Part shown: piece by piece, positions 16,450 through 24,765 of the stretch
How positions within the stretch are numbered: position 1 is the stretch's first letter
How the letters are laid out: every line of letters starts with the position of its first letter
NCBI RefSeq assembly: GCF_042665295.1
Contig: NZ_JBHTCO010000002.1
Location: 1 to 64,000, forward strand
Source of the DNA: Scopulibacillus_A cellulosilyticus
Lineage (GTDB): Bacteria > Bacillota > Bacilli > Bacillales > Sporolactobacillaceae
Length of the DNA: 64,000 nucleotides
Reading direction: 5' to 3'
Notes under the pieces: generated by a model
Told to the model about the DNA's origin: nothing
Database searches by the model: none
Seen by the model: only the letters and a program-made list of their open reading frames with translations
Translations under genes and position numbers: made by a program

Positions 16450-17607
16450 ATGAAGAACTTTTTAGTATCCGAAGAGTCGTGGGATTTACATCGTAAAGGC
16501 TATCAGGACCAGCAAAGGCATACTGAAAAGGTAAAAGAGGCTATCAAAAATAATTTGCCTGATCTGGTCAGTGAAGAAAATATTATCATGTCCAATGGCA
16601 ACAGCATTACCAGAATTCCGATCCGGTCATTGGATGAATATAAGCTGCGGTATAATTATGATAAATCTAAGCAAGTAGGCCAAGGTGACGGCGACAGTCA
16701 AGTCGGCGATGTTATTGGCAGATTGCCTCCCAATTTTGGTAAAAAAGGTTCTGGAAAAGGAGAAGGTGCCGGGGAACGTCCGGGGATTGATTATTATGAA
16801 GCAGACGTCTCAATGTTAGAAATTGAAGAAATGTTTTTTAAGGAATTGGAGCTGCCTAATCTTAAGCAAAAGCAGGAATCCGATATTACGATAGAAAATA
16901 TTGACTATCGTGATATTCGCAAAAAAGGTTTAATGGGAAATATTGATAAAAGAAGAACCATCCTTTCGGCTATTAAGCGCAATGCTATGAAAGGAAAGGC
17001 GCAAATCAACCCGATTCGTGAAGAAGATCTTAGATTTAAGACGTGGGAAACAATTAGAAAGCCTGAAAGCAAAGCGGTTGTTTTAGCTCTTATGGATACA
17101 AGCGGAAGTATGGGGATTTGGGAAAAGTACATTGCCCGCAGTTTCTTCTTCTGGATGACGCGATTTTTAAGAACAAAATACGAAAGTGTTGATATAGAAT
17201 TTATTGCTCATCATACAGAAGCTAAAGTTGTCACCGAAGAAGACTTTTTCTCAAAAGGGGAAAGCGGCGGAACCATTTGTTCTTCAGCATACAGCAAGGC
17301 TCTTGATGTTATTCATTCTTCATATCCTCCTTCGAGGTATAATATTTATCCTTTTCATTTTTCAGACGGTGATAATCTTTCCTCAGATAATAAAAGATGT
17401 GTTGAGCTTGTAAAGCAATTAATGGAAGTTGCGAATTACTTTGGATATGGAGAAATTAATCCTTACAACCGAAAGAGCACGCTTATGAATGCTTATCAAG
17501 ATATCAAAAATGAAAAATTCCGCTATTTTATTTTAAAACAAAAACGTGATGTTTATTATGCCATGAAGCATTTCTTCTCAAAACAAGAAGAAGCCGTTTC
17601 AAACTGA
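16450..17607 (+). CDS. yhbH: YhbH, sporulation protein (DUF444)
   Basis: 385 residues (B. subtilis 392). N-terminal helical part, a Gly-rich linker around residues 98-115 (KKGSGKGEGAGERPG), then a von Willebrand-A-like domain with the metal-site-like ALMDTSGSMG. Genetically linked to prkA across Bacillales; mutants sporulate poorly in B. subtilis. The biochemical role is unknown; the pairing of a VWA-type protein with an AAA+ protein (PrkA) suggests a MoxR-like complex, which is inference. Confidence 0.95.
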   Translation: MKNFLVSEESWDLHRKGYQDQQRHTEKVKEAIKNNLPDLVSEENIIMSNGNSITRIPIRSLDEYKLRYNYDKSKQVGQGDGDSQVGDVIGRLPPNFGKKGSGKGEGAGERPGIDYYEADVSMLEIEEMFFKELELPNLKQKQESDITIENIDYRDIRKKGLMGNIDKRRTILSAIKRNAMKGKAQINPIREEDLRFKTWETIRKPESKAVVLALMDTSGSMGIWEKYIARSFFFWMTRFLRTKYESVDIEFIAHHTEAKVVTEEDFFSKGESGGTICSSAYSKALDVIHSSYPPSRYNIYPFHFSDGDNLSSDNKRCVELVKQLMEVANYFGYGEINPYNRKSTLMNAYQDIKNEKFRYFILKQKRDVYYAMKHFFSKQEEAVSN

Positions 17608-17619
17608 TAATGATGTTTA

Positions 17620-17658
17620 AAATGTGGAGAAACCCCCAAGTTTCTCCACATTTTTTTA
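17620..17658 (+). terminator. Rho-independent terminator of yhbH
   Basis: AATGTGGAGAAAC-CCCCAA-GTTTCTCCACATT followed by T5. Confidence 0.93.
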
Positions 17659-17755
17659 ATTCGCAAAGTTGAATAGCAGAGGATTAATAATCGTAACCTA
17701 ACAACAAAAAGAGCCGAAACCCATGGGTTAATTTTTTACAAAGAGGTGGAAATAT

Positions 17756-18664
17756 GTGAAAAAATGGGTGATTATTTTAACGGCTGTCATCCTGTATTTT
17801 ACTCCTCTGCGGTTCGTTTCAGCTAAAGAACAGCCCATGCAGGTGCATTTTATAGATGTTGGACAGGCTGATTGCATTCTTATTCAAACGCCGCAAAATA
17901 AAAATATTCTTATTGATGCAGGAGATATGCGTTCAGGCCCTAAAATTATCCAATATCTTAAATCCCATGGTGTTATGACATTGGATGCATTAATTGCAAC
18001 ACATCCGCATCATGATCATATTGGTTCAATGCCTGATATTATTTATAATTTTAAGGTTAAGGCTTTTTATATGCCGAACTTAACAAATAATACCAGAAGC
18101 TACAATTTGTTGAGACAAGCCATTAAAGATGAGCAAATCATGGTATTCAACGCAAGGGCCGGTAATAAAATTGAAGTGGAGCCTAAGGTATCCATTGATA
18201 TTATCGGTCCGCTGGCAGGCCGTTATGAAACGATGAATGATTATAGTTATGTTTTAAAACTGATTCATGGTAAAAATACGTTTTTGCTTATGGCTGATGC
18301 CGGTGAGCAAAGTGAAACGGCATTGTTAACGAAGGGCATTAATGTTAAAGCAGATATTATTAAAATAGGCCATCACGGCGCCAGCACCGGATCGACCTTG
18401 CCATTTCTAAAAAAAGTCAATCCAGATGCCGCTGTTATTTCCGTCGGCAGACATAATCCTTGGGGATATCCGAAAAGGGCTGTTATCAATCGCTTAAAAT
18501 ATTTGAAAATCCCGACATACCGGACAGATTTGTTAGGAAATATTGTTGCCATCAGCGACGGGCGAAGCATTCGTTTCACATATGAAGAAACAAAACGCAC
18601 AGATCCTTCAAGTATTTATTTTGATCGCATGAACATTATTAAGAAGGTTAATACGGGGAAATAG
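17756..18664 (+). CDS. Secreted metallo-beta-lactamase-fold hydrolase, ComEC/Rec2-like
   Basis: 302 residues from GTG 17756 (AGAGGTGGAAATAT upstream). Signal peptide residues 1-23 (KKWVIILTAVILYFTPLRFVSA), then an MBL fold starting VHFIDVGQADCILIQ with metal motif HPHHDH (83-88) and later KIGHHGAST. The order of motifs is that of the soluble C-terminal nuclease domain of ComEC, here as a stand-alone exported protein. Likely a phosphodiesterase or nuclease acting outside the membrane; substrate not known. Single gene. Confidence 0.9.
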   Translation: MKKWVIILTAVILYFTPLRFVSAKEQPMQVHFIDVGQADCILIQTPQNKNILIDAGDMRSGPKIIQYLKSHGVMTLDALIATHPHHDHIGSMPDIIYNFKVKAFYMPNLTNNTRSYNLLRQAIKDEQIMVFNARAGNKIEVEPKVSIDIIGPLAGRYETMNDYSYVLKLIHGKNTFLLMADAGEQSETALLTKGINVKADIIKIGHHGASTGSTLPFLKKVNPDAAVISVGRHNPWGYPKRAVINRLKYLKIPTYRTDLLGNIVAISDGRSIRFTYEETKRTDPSSIYFDRMNIIKKVNTGK

Positions 18665-18765
18665 TGAGTAAATTCTTCCTGTTTTATTAACAATTCCATG
18701 TTCAATAGCTGGATGATTCGATCTTGCTTTGGTCAAAATAATTTTTGAAGGGAGGAATTTTTTAA

Positions 18766-19194
18766 ATGGCACAAAATCTTGGAAGCATTATGCATAAAAA
18801 TGTCATTTCTGTATCACCTCAGCAATCCATTAAAGAAGCTGCTGAGCTAATGAAACAAAATAACGTTGGATCATTACCAGTCGTTGAAAATGGTGAATTA
18901 AAAGGGATGCTGACTGACCGTGATATTACACTTCGTTCAAGTGCAGACGGTAACTTAAATAAAACTGTTTCTGAATGTATGACAAGCAAGAATATTGTTA
19001 CGGGTACTTCAAACATGGATGTTCATCAGGCGGCAGAAATGATGTCGCAAAATAAAATTCGCCGTCTGCCGGTTGTTGATAACAATCAAATGGTAGGCAT
19101 GGTTTCCATAGGCGACTTTGCAACACAAAACGAATATCAAAATGAAGCAGGAGAGGCGCTTACTAATATTTCTTCTCCATCCAAACCTGATTAA
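18766..19194 (+). CDS. yhcV: CBS-domain protein, YhcV-like
   Basis: 142 residues made of two CBS motifs (residues about 9-60 and 72-122) and a short tail ending LTNISSPSKPD, closely like B. subtilis YhcV. CBS pairs bind adenosyl ligands and regulate partner proteins; no catalytic domain is present. It is followed by yhcW and yhcX as in B. subtilis, though a terminator separates it from yhcW here. Confidence 0.9.
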   Translation: MAQNLGSIMHKNVISVSPQQSIKEAAELMKQNNVGSLPVVENGELKGMLTDRDITLRSSADGNLNKTVSECMTSKNIVTGTSNMDVHQAAEMMSQNKIRRLPVVDNNQMVGMVSIGDFATQNEYQNEAGEALTNISSPSKPD

Positions 19195-19228
19195 TTTGAG
19201 TCCTATAGCAGTTAAAAATTTTAATACT

Positions 19229-19255
19229 ACCCCGGTATATACCGGGGTTCTCTTA
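19229..19255 (+). terminator. Terminator-like hairpin after yhcV
   Basis: ACCCCGGT-ATAT-ACCGGGGT followed by TCTCTTAT; the T-run is broken. Confidence 0.7.
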
Positions 19256-19359
19256 TGTCAAACATGAGATAAACAATTTTTATGATTCTTTGTTAAACTA
19301 TAATGGTGCAGTTGGAAATAATGACAAAATAAGTTGTTTAAAAGAGAGGTTGTCATTTT

Positions 19360-20016
19360 ATGATTAAAGCCATTGTATTTGATTTTGACGGAATGATTCT
19401 GGATACAGAAACGCAATCTTTTCGTTCCATGCAAAAAATGTATGAAAAATATCACGTGGAACTGCCTTTTGAACTTTGGAGTAAAGCCATCGGAGCCAGA
19501 GGCGGTTTTGACGCTGTTAAATATTTAGAGGACCAAACAGGTAAAGAAATTGATACGGCAGCCTTCTATAAAGAAAGAGAGAAAATTTTTCTGGAGCTGA
19601 TTGATCAGGAAGACATTTTGCCGGGTGTGGAGTCAGTTCTTGAAACGGCTCAAAAATTAGGCCTTAGAATAGGTTTGGCAACAAGCTCACAAACAGGATG
19701 GGCAGCAGGCCACCTGGAAAGACTGGGTATACTTGATTATTTTGAATATATTTGTACCGGCGATGATGTGAAAAACGCCAAACCGGATCCGGAAATCTAT
19801 TTAAAAGTCGTTGAACATTTTGGCGTCAAACCCCAAGAAGCGATTGCTTTTGAGGACTCCTTAAACGGGGCGCTTGCAGCAAAAAGAGCAGGAATGTTTT
19901 GCGTTGTCGTACCGAATTACGTGACAAAAAATATGGCATTTGAGGATATTGATGAAAAACTTAACTCCCTTGCTGATACAACTCTTGAAAAACTAATAGA
20001 AGCCTTCGGCGATTAA
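19360..20016 (+). CDS. yhcW: HAD-superfamily phosphatase, YhcW-like
   Basis: 218 residues. HAD motif I DFDGMILDTE (nucleophile Asp in the first position), motif II in GLATSS, motif III Lys in KNAKPDPEIY, motif IV FEDSLNGALAA; a helical cap follows motif I. This is the beta-phosphoglucomutase-like subfamily, acting on small phosphosugars or similar metabolites. GAGAGGTTGTCATTTT precedes the ATG. Same neighbourhood as B. subtilis yhcW. Confidence 0.93.
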   Translation: MIKAIVFDFDGMILDTETQSFRSMQKMYEKYHVELPFELWSKAIGARGGFDAVKYLEDQTGKEIDTAAFYKEREKIFLELIDQEDILPGVESVLETAQKLGLRIGLATSSQTGWAAGHLERLGILDYFEYICTGDDVKNAKPDPEIYLKVVEHFGVKPQEAIAFEDSLNGALAAKRAGMFCVVVPNYVTKNMAFEDIDEKLNSLADTTLEKLIEAFGD

Positions 20017-20131
20017 TGATTTTTACATAAGGTTTCGCTCTGAAAACAGGATGCATGCATGCTTTAAAAGTTTTAAAAAGATAATATATTGGGTAAAGAA
20101 ATAAGAAACAGAAGCATGAAGGGGTATAAGT

Positions 20132-21673
20132 ATGCCAAAGATTGATATTCACCAGTTTGAAACAAAAATTGAACTCCGCAATATTAGAGAAAGCGATATA
20201 GATGAATTAATGGCACTTCAGCAAGTTTGCTTCCCGGGCATGGATCCCTGGAAACGGGACCAGCTCGAAAGCCATCTTAAAATTTTTCCGGAAGGGCAAT
20301 TTTGCGTAACCTTTGACGGGAAAATCATTGGTTCCTGCTCCAGCCTGATTATCAATTTTGATGAATATGATAATCAGCATACTTGGGATGAAATTACTGA
20401 CGAAGGTTATATTACGAATCATGATCCGGAAGGTCTTAATCTTTATGGCATAGAGGTCATGGTACATCCTGATTTCCGGCGCATGAAAATCGGCCGGCGC
20501 CTTTACGAAGCACGCAAGGACCTGACCAGACGGCTCAATTTAGAAAGTATTATTATCGGCGGACGGATTCCCAACTATCAAAAATTTGCTGATAAGATGA
20601 CACCGCGCCGCTACGTTGATGAAGTCATTGAACATAATATTTATGATCCGGTATTAACCTTCCAGTTAATGAACGGCTTTACGGTAAAAAGAATCAATGC
20701 CAGCTATTTGCCCGATGACAAAGCTTCGCAAGCATACGCGACATTAATGGAATGGAATAATGTTGATTTTAGAAAGAAAACGAAAAGGCAGTTTAAAACA
20801 TCATTTCCAGTCCGGATGTGTGTCATTCAATATGAAATGAAGAAAATTAACAGCTTTGAAGACTTTGCTTCACAAGTTGAATATTATACGGATGTTGCTT
20901 CCGATTTCCGTTCTGATTTTGCCGTGTTCCCGGAAATTTTCACGACACAGCTTATGTCGTTTTTAGATGAGAAAAGCCCGAGTGAAGCGATTAGAAAGCT
21001 TGCTACATATACACCGCAATATCTGGAGCTATTTAATAATCTTGCAGTTAAATATAATGTCAATATCATCGGCGGTTCACATTTCGTCGAAGAAGATCAC
21101 CATATTTATAATGTGTCTTACTTATTCAGAAGAGATGGAACAATCGACAAGCAATATAAGATTCATATCACACCAAATGAGCAAAAGTGGTGGGGAATTA
21201 CGCCTGGCAATCAAGTCAAAGTCTTTGATACCGATTGCGGTAAAATTGCCATCCTTATTTGCTACGATATTCAATTCCCCGAACTTGCCCGTTATGTCGT
21301 TGATCATGGTGCAAATATTATCTTTACGCCATTCTGTACTGATGAAAGACAAGGCTACCTTCGAGTCCGTTATTGTTCTCAGGCCCGGGCCATTGAAAAT
21401 CAAGTGTATACGGTCATTTCCGGAACAGTCGGTAATCTTCCGCAAGTTGAAAACATGGATATTCAATATGCGCAATCAGGTATTTTTACTCCATCTGATT
21501 TCAGCTTTGCAAGAGACGGTATTGCCGGTGAATGTTCGCCAAACATTGAAACGGTCGTCGTCGGTGATGTTGATTTAGAAATCTTAAGGCGCAATCGAAA
21601 AGCCGGCAGTGTCACGCAGCTAAAAGACCGCCGGGATGATTTATATGAAATAAGGTGGAAGGGGAAGGATTAA
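20132..21673 (+). CDS. yhcX: YhcX, GNAT acetyltransferase fused to carbon-nitrogen hydrolase
   Basis: 513 residues. The N-terminal part (about 14-210) is a GNAT domain with the acetyl-CoA loop VHPDFRRMKIGRRLYEAR; the C-terminal part (about 225-500) is a nitrilase-superfamily hydrolase with triad Glu268 (FPEIF), Lys343 (YKIHITPNE) and Cys377 (LICYDIQFPE). The fusion is normal for YhcX. Substrate unknown; a combined N-acylation/deacylation or amidase role is plausible. AAGGGGTATAAGT precedes the ATG. Confidence 0.94.
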   Translation: MPKIDIHQFETKIELRNIRESDIDELMALQQVCFPGMDPWKRDQLESHLKIFPEGQFCVTFDGKIIGSCSSLIINFDEYDNQHTWDEITDEGYITNHDPEGLNLYGIEVMVHPDFRRMKIGRRLYEARKDLTRRLNLESIIIGGRIPNYQKFADKMTPRRYVDEVIEHNIYDPVLTFQLMNGFTVKRINASYLPDDKASQAYATLMEWNNVDFRKKTKRQFKTSFPVRMCVIQYEMKKINSFEDFASQVEYYTDVASDFRSDFAVFPEIFTTQLMSFLDEKSPSEAIRKLATYTPQYLELFNNLAVKYNVNIIGGSHFVEEDHHIYNVSYLFRRDGTIDKQYKIHITPNEQKWWGITPGNQVKVFDTDCGKIAILICYDIQFPELARYVVDHGANIIFTPFCTDERQGYLRVRYCSQARAIENQVYTVISGTVGNLPQVENMDIQYAQSGIFTPSDFSFARDGIAGECSPNIETVVVGDVDLEILRRNRKAGSVTQLKDRRDDLYEIRWKGKD

Positions 21674-21718
21674 AGTTAATATGGAAAACTAAAACAAAAC
21701 TTAATCCTTAGAGAAGCG

Positions 21719-21756
21719 CAGCGTTTAACTCCAATTTAAAACTGGGGTTAAACGCT
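21719..21756 (+). terminator. Strong hairpin after yhcX
   Basis: CAGCGTTTAACTCCA-ATTTAAAAC-TGGGGTTAAACGCTG, 15-bp stem with one T-G pair. No T-run follows (ATTAAG), so termination efficiency is uncertain. Confidence 0.6.
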
Positions 21757-21786
21757 GATTAAGAAAACACAGTAAGGAGTATTAAT

Positions 21787-22122
21787 ATGGGAAAACAAAC
21801 TGAACTTAAAACTGCACTGGTTACAGCTTATGCCAAGGCTCCTCAAGGAAGTGCAATGTACGAAATATATAAGCATGCCGGTATTATACTCGAGATTGAT
21901 ATGAGCACTCACGAAATCGTTAATGCTGAATTTACTTTTATTGCAGATTTAACGAAGGATTTTTTTAAGCGCATGATGGTTGGGTACAATTTATCTAACG
22001 GTATTGATGATCTTGTAAAGAGAATAGAGGCACATTATTTTGCACCATCAACAAATTCAGTTATCGTTGCATTAAAAGCAGCTTATAAGCGCTATTTTGA
22101 AAAAATCCAATCAAAAAAATAA
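21787..22122 (+). CDS. DUF3870 domain protein
   Basis: 111 residues. Matches the DUF3870 pattern: TAYAKAPQGSAMYEIYKHAG, a central beta-rich half and the helical end IVALKAAYKRYFEKIQ. Small soluble protein, function unknown; members often sit beside CoA-ester and fatty-acid catabolic genes. It is directly upstream of atoE, separated by the catabolite-controlled promoter, so it is probably transcribed on its own from further upstream. Confidence 0.85.
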   Translation: MGKQTELKTALVTAYAKAPQGSAMYEIYKHAGIILEIDMSTHEIVNAEFTFIADLTKDFFKRMMVGYNLSNGIDDLVKRIEAHYFAPSTNSVIVALKAAYKRYFEKIQSKK

Positions 22123-22124
22123 TT

Positions 22125-22153
22125 TTGACATATTTAATGTAAGCGTTTATAAT
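22125..22153 (+). promoter_or_regulatory. SigA promoter of atoE with embedded cre site
   Basis: TTGACA (22125-22130), 17-bp spacer, TATAAT (22148-22153): both hexamers are perfect. The spacer and -10 overlap TGTAAGCGTTTATA (22139-22152), 13 of 14 matches to a CcpA cre palindrome, so binding would occlude RNA polymerase. This predicts strong expression only when preferred sugars are absent. Confidence 0.88.
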
Positions 22154-22159
22154 TATCAT

Positions 22160-22315
22160 GAAGACTATTAATTGAAAAGTTTAACTTTAAGAAAAGCATC
22201 TTCTTAATGGTGAAATGCCCAATTTCATTAAAATTAAGGATACCTAGCTTTTCCAAAAATAGTTATAAGAAAATCGTCTGTTTTCTTATTTCTTTTTGGT
22301 GGAGCTGGGTTTTTT
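22160..22315 (+). ncRNA. Candidate attenuator leader RNA, copy A (atoE)
   Basis: Sequence and structure related to copy B before atoD. Segments: a1 TTAAGAA (22187-22193), m TTCTTAAT (22201-22208), an inner hairpin TGAAAT/ATTTCA (22211-22227), a3 ATTAAGGA (22233-22240), then a terminator (22243-22315). m can pair with a1 or with a3. GAAAAGC (22191-22197), in and beside the a1-m loop, is the exact complement of GCTTTTC (22247-22253) in the 5' arm of the terminator, giving an antiterminator that encloses m-a3. Function inferred; the ligand or protein is unknown. Confidence 0.6.
22243..22315 (+). terminator. Leader terminator upstream of atoE
   Basis: Outer stem CCTAGCTTTTCCAAAAA / TTTTTGGTGGAGCTGGG, inner stem ATAAGAAAA-TCGTCTG-TTTTCTTAT, then T6 (22310-22315). 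It lies between the promoter and the coding region, so it must be bypassed for atoE expression. Confidence 0.82.
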
Positions 22316-22342
22316 GTTATGCATTTTTATGGAGGTGAAATA

Positions 22343-22384
22343 ATGATGGAGCGTGTTATAAAAGATAAAAGAACAGCAATTTAA
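22343..22384 (+). CDS. 13-codon mini-ORF upstream of atoE
   Basis: GGAGGTG-AAATA-ATG, an excellent ribosome site, opens the ORF MMERVIKDKRTAI then TAA. It starts 28 nt after the leader terminator and ends 61 nt before the atoE start. It may be a leader peptide or a remnant; no repeated regulatory codon is evident. Confidence 0.4.
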   Translation: MMERVIKDKRTAI

Positions 22385-22445
22385 ATAAAAGGTTATCAAA
22401 AGATATAAAAGCAAGGAACTTTTTTAAGTTAAGGGGGGATACATT

Positions 22446-23780
22446 GTGGAGAAGATTACTAATTTTTTTACAAATTTAATGAGAAAGTATTTACCTGAAC
22501 CATTTGTGTTATCCATCGGGTTAACCATCCTAACTATGATTTTAGCCATGATTATAGAAGGGCAAGGCTTTATTAAAACGACGACAGATTGGGGTCAAGG
22601 TTTTTGGAATCTTTTATCTCTTACAACGCAAATTGCTGTAGTCTTAGCTATGGGATACGTTCTGGCAACAGCACCAATTGTTGATAAAATGTTGAACAAG
22701 CTTGCCAGCCGAATTCATACACCCAGAACGGCAATCATTATCGCAACTGTCGTCGGTTGTATCGGATGTTATATCAATTGGGGATTCGGCTTAATTGTCG
22801 GGGGAGTGATAGCGAAAAAGCTGGCGTTAAAGGTTAAAGGCGTTCACTATCCTTTAATCATCGCTGCCGGATATAGCGGGTTTACAATTACTGGATTGGG
22901 TATATCGGGAACTATACCGGCCTTAATTTCGTCATCAACTCATCCAATGGTAAAAGAAATAGGTATTATCCCGTTCAGTGAAACAATATTTACGTTGCCA
23001 ATGGTCATAACAAGCCTTGTCATTATTGTTACATTACCGCTTTTGAATGCCATGCTTCATCCAAAACATAAGGAAGGCATTATAGAGATTGATCCTTCAT
23101 TAGAAGATGCGCAAAAGGAAGCGGCACCAACAAATTTATTAGGCGAAAGCACATTTGCAACTAAATTAAATAATAGCAGGATATTATCTTATTTAATCGG
23201 CTTCGTTGGAATAGCCTATGTTATCATTTATTTTATCCATGGCGGCTCGCTGGAACTTAATATGGTTAATTTTATTTTTCTATTCCTGGGCATTATTTTA
23301 TTAGGGACACCTGGAAAATATGTGGCGAGCTTAAATGACGGAATCAAAACGATTTCGGGCATCATTTTACAATTTCCGTTTTATGCAGGAATTATGGCCA
23401 TTATGGCCGGATCAGGCTTAGTCGATACGATTGCAAAGGGATTTGTAAGCTTCTCTTCTGCTCAAACATTACCGTTTTGGGGGCTGGTGAGTTCCTTTAT
23501 CATTAATTTCTTTGCACCATCTGCCGGCGGTCATTGGACGATTCAAGGACCATTTATGATCCATGCGGCTAAAGAATTGGGAGCATCCATACCCAAAACG
23601 GCCATGAGTGTTCAAATGGGGGCTGCCTGGAATGATTTGATTCAGCCGTTCTGGGTTTTACCGGCGCTTGCCCTCTCAAAATTAAAATTAAAGGACATTA
23701 TGGGTTATACAGTAGTGATGATGTTCTGGGTAGGCATTGTTTATGTCGCAGCCTTTTTAATCTGGGGATATATGGGATAA
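22446..23780 (+). CDS. atoE: AtoE, short-chain fatty acid permease
   Basis: 444 residues from GTG 22446 (AAGGGGGGATACATT upstream). Multi-span membrane protein of the AtoE/short-chain fatty acid transporter family: N-terminal RKYLPEPFVLSIGLTIL, GYVLATAPIVDKMLNKLA, INWGFGLIVGG, and near the end FFAPSAGGHWTIQGPFM and VQMGAAWNDLIQPFW. It is predicted to take up acetoacetate, butyrate or similar acids for the CoA-transferase and thiolase encoded downstream. It has its own promoter and leader. Confidence 0.93.
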   Translation: MEKITNFFTNLMRKYLPEPFVLSIGLTILTMILAMIIEGQGFIKTTTDWGQGFWNLLSLTTQIAVVLAMGYVLATAPIVDKMLNKLASRIHTPRTAIIIATVVGCIGCYINWGFGLIVGGVIAKKLALKVKGVHYPLIIAAGYSGFTITGLGISGTIPALISSSTHPMVKEIGIIPFSETIFTLPMVITSLVIIVTLPLLNAMLHPKHKEGIIEIDPSLEDAQKEAAPTNLLGESTFATKLNNSRILSYLIGFVGIAYVIIYFIHGGSLELNMVNFIFLFLGIILLGTPGKYVASLNDGIKTISGIILQFPFYAGIMAIMAGSGLVDTIAKGFVSFSSAQTLPFWGLVSSFIINFFAPSAGGHWTIQGPFMIHAAKELGASIPKTAMSVQMGAAWNDLIQPFWVLPALALSKLKLKDIMGYTVVMMFWVGIVYVAAFLIWGYMG

Positions 23781-23830
23781 ATATTTTCGATTAAGAAAAG
23801 GCTAATTTATACTTTCTTAAAGTTCAGTGT

Positions 23831-23860
23831 TTGACAAAAATAGTTATTCCTTGATAACAT
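23831..23860 (+). promoter_or_regulatory. Possible promoter ahead of atoD
   Basis: TTGACA at 23831-23836 and TAACAT at 23855-23860 with an 18-bp spacer. The -10 is weak (4 of 6), so promoter activity is less certain than at atoE. Confidence 0.4.
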
Positions 23861-23879
23861 ATATTCGTTTAAAAGCTAT

Positions 23880-24034
23880 TTATAAAAGAGTAAGAATCTA
23901 ATCAGTTTCTGATTAAGATGATGGAAAGTTGACATCTTAATGTTGAAAATTAACCGTTTTCAAGTAAATTAAGATCACACAGCCTTTCCAAAAGAAGCGC
24001 ATCATGCTTGTTTCTTTTGGGGAGGCTGTTTTTT
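23880..24034 (+). ncRNA. Candidate attenuator leader RNA, copy B (atoD)
   Basis: Same order of elements as copy A: a1 ATTAAGATG (23912-23920), m CATCTTAAT (23933-23941), inner hairpin TTGAAAA/TTTTCAA (23943-23963), a3 ATTAAGAT (23968-23975), terminator (23980-24034). m is perfectly complementary to a1 (9 bp) and to a3 (8 bp). GGAAAG (23923-23928) in the a1-m loop complements CTTTCC (23984-23989) in the terminator arm, the position where copy A has GAAAAGC/GCTTTTC. Primary sequence outside the stems has diverged. Confidence 0.6.
23980..24034 (+). terminator. Leader terminator upstream of atoD
   Basis: CAGCCTTTCCAAAAGAA / TTCTTTTGGGGAGGCTG with two G-T pairs, inner AAGC/GCTT, then T6 (24029-24034). 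It ends 35 nt before the atoD start. Confidence 0.85.
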
Positions 24035-24069
24035 GTTTATTGTTTATTAAATAACTTGAGGTGATAAAT

Positions 24070-24765
24070 ATGGGGAAGTTAGTAAAAAAAGATGAAGTCA
24101 TTAAAAAAATTAAATCAGGCGATACCGTAATGGTCGGAGGGTTTGGCTTAGTAGGCGCACCCCTAAGTCTGATTGATGAGCTGACACGGTACGATGTAAG
24201 TCAATTGACGGTAATCAGTAACAACTTAGGAGAGCCTGGCAAAGGCCTCGGCGTCTTATTAAGACAAGGCAAGATTAAGAAAGCGATCGGTTCTTATTTT
24301 ACCAGCAACAGGGAAGTTGGAGATTATTTTAACCAAGGCAAACTGGACATTCAGCTTATGCCGCAAGGGACAATGTCTGAATCCATTCGGGCCGGCGGTG
24401 CCGGAATTGGCGGATATTATACGAAAACCAGTGTTGGAACTGAATTAGCAAAAGATAAGGAAGTTAGGGAAATTGATGGTGAATTATATATTTTCGAAAA
24501 GCCTTTACGTGCTAATGTTTCATTAATTAAAGCAGCGAAGGCTGATACTCTCGGCAACCTGGTTTATTACAAAACGGCACGCAATTTTAACCCGCTGATG
24601 GCAACTGCCGCTGACTTTGTGATTGCGGAAGTTGACGAGATTGTAGAGCCTGGAGAGCTCTCACCCGAAGAAATTATAACGCCGCACTTATTTGTTGACG
24701 CAATTGTTGAAAGTGAACTGATTTTAACAAAAGAAGGAGTTGTTTCAAAATATGCGTTCCAATAA
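24070..24765 (+). CDS. atoD: AtoD, acetoacetate/3-oxoacid CoA-transferase subunit A
   Basis: 231 residues from ATG 24070 (GAGGTGATAAAT upstream). CoA-transferase family I alpha subunit: VMVGGFGLVGAPLSLIDEL, the oxyanion-type loop RAGGAGIGGYYT and KTARNFNPLMATAADFVIAE. With AtoA it moves CoA between acetyl- or succinyl-CoA and acetoacetate or butyrate. The atoA start lies within its last codons. Confidence 0.93.
   Translation: MGKLVKKDEVIKKIKSGDTVMVGGFGLVGAPLSLIDELTRYDVSQLTVISNNLGEPGKGLGVLLRQGKIKKAIGSYFTSNREVGDYFNQGKLDIQLMPQGTMSESIRAGGAGIGGYYTKTSVGTELAKDKEVREIDGELYIFEKPLRANVSLIKAAKADTLGNLVYYKTARNFNPLMATAADFVIAEVDEIVEPGELSPEEIITPHLFVDAIVESELILTKEGVVSKYAFQ

Noticed and set aside
17690..17735. 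AACCCATGGGTT followed by T-run as a terminator
   Set aside because: The palindrome leaves no loop and stands alone just after the true yhbH terminator.
20967..21578. 203-aa frame within yhcX (+)
   Set aside because: Shadow frame of the CN-hydrolase coding region; no start signal.
22160..22315. T-box or known riboswitch in the atoE leader
   Set aside because: No T-box GGGTGGNACCGCG sequence, and no recognisable core of purine, SAM, TPP, FMN, lysine, glycine or preQ1 riboswitches.
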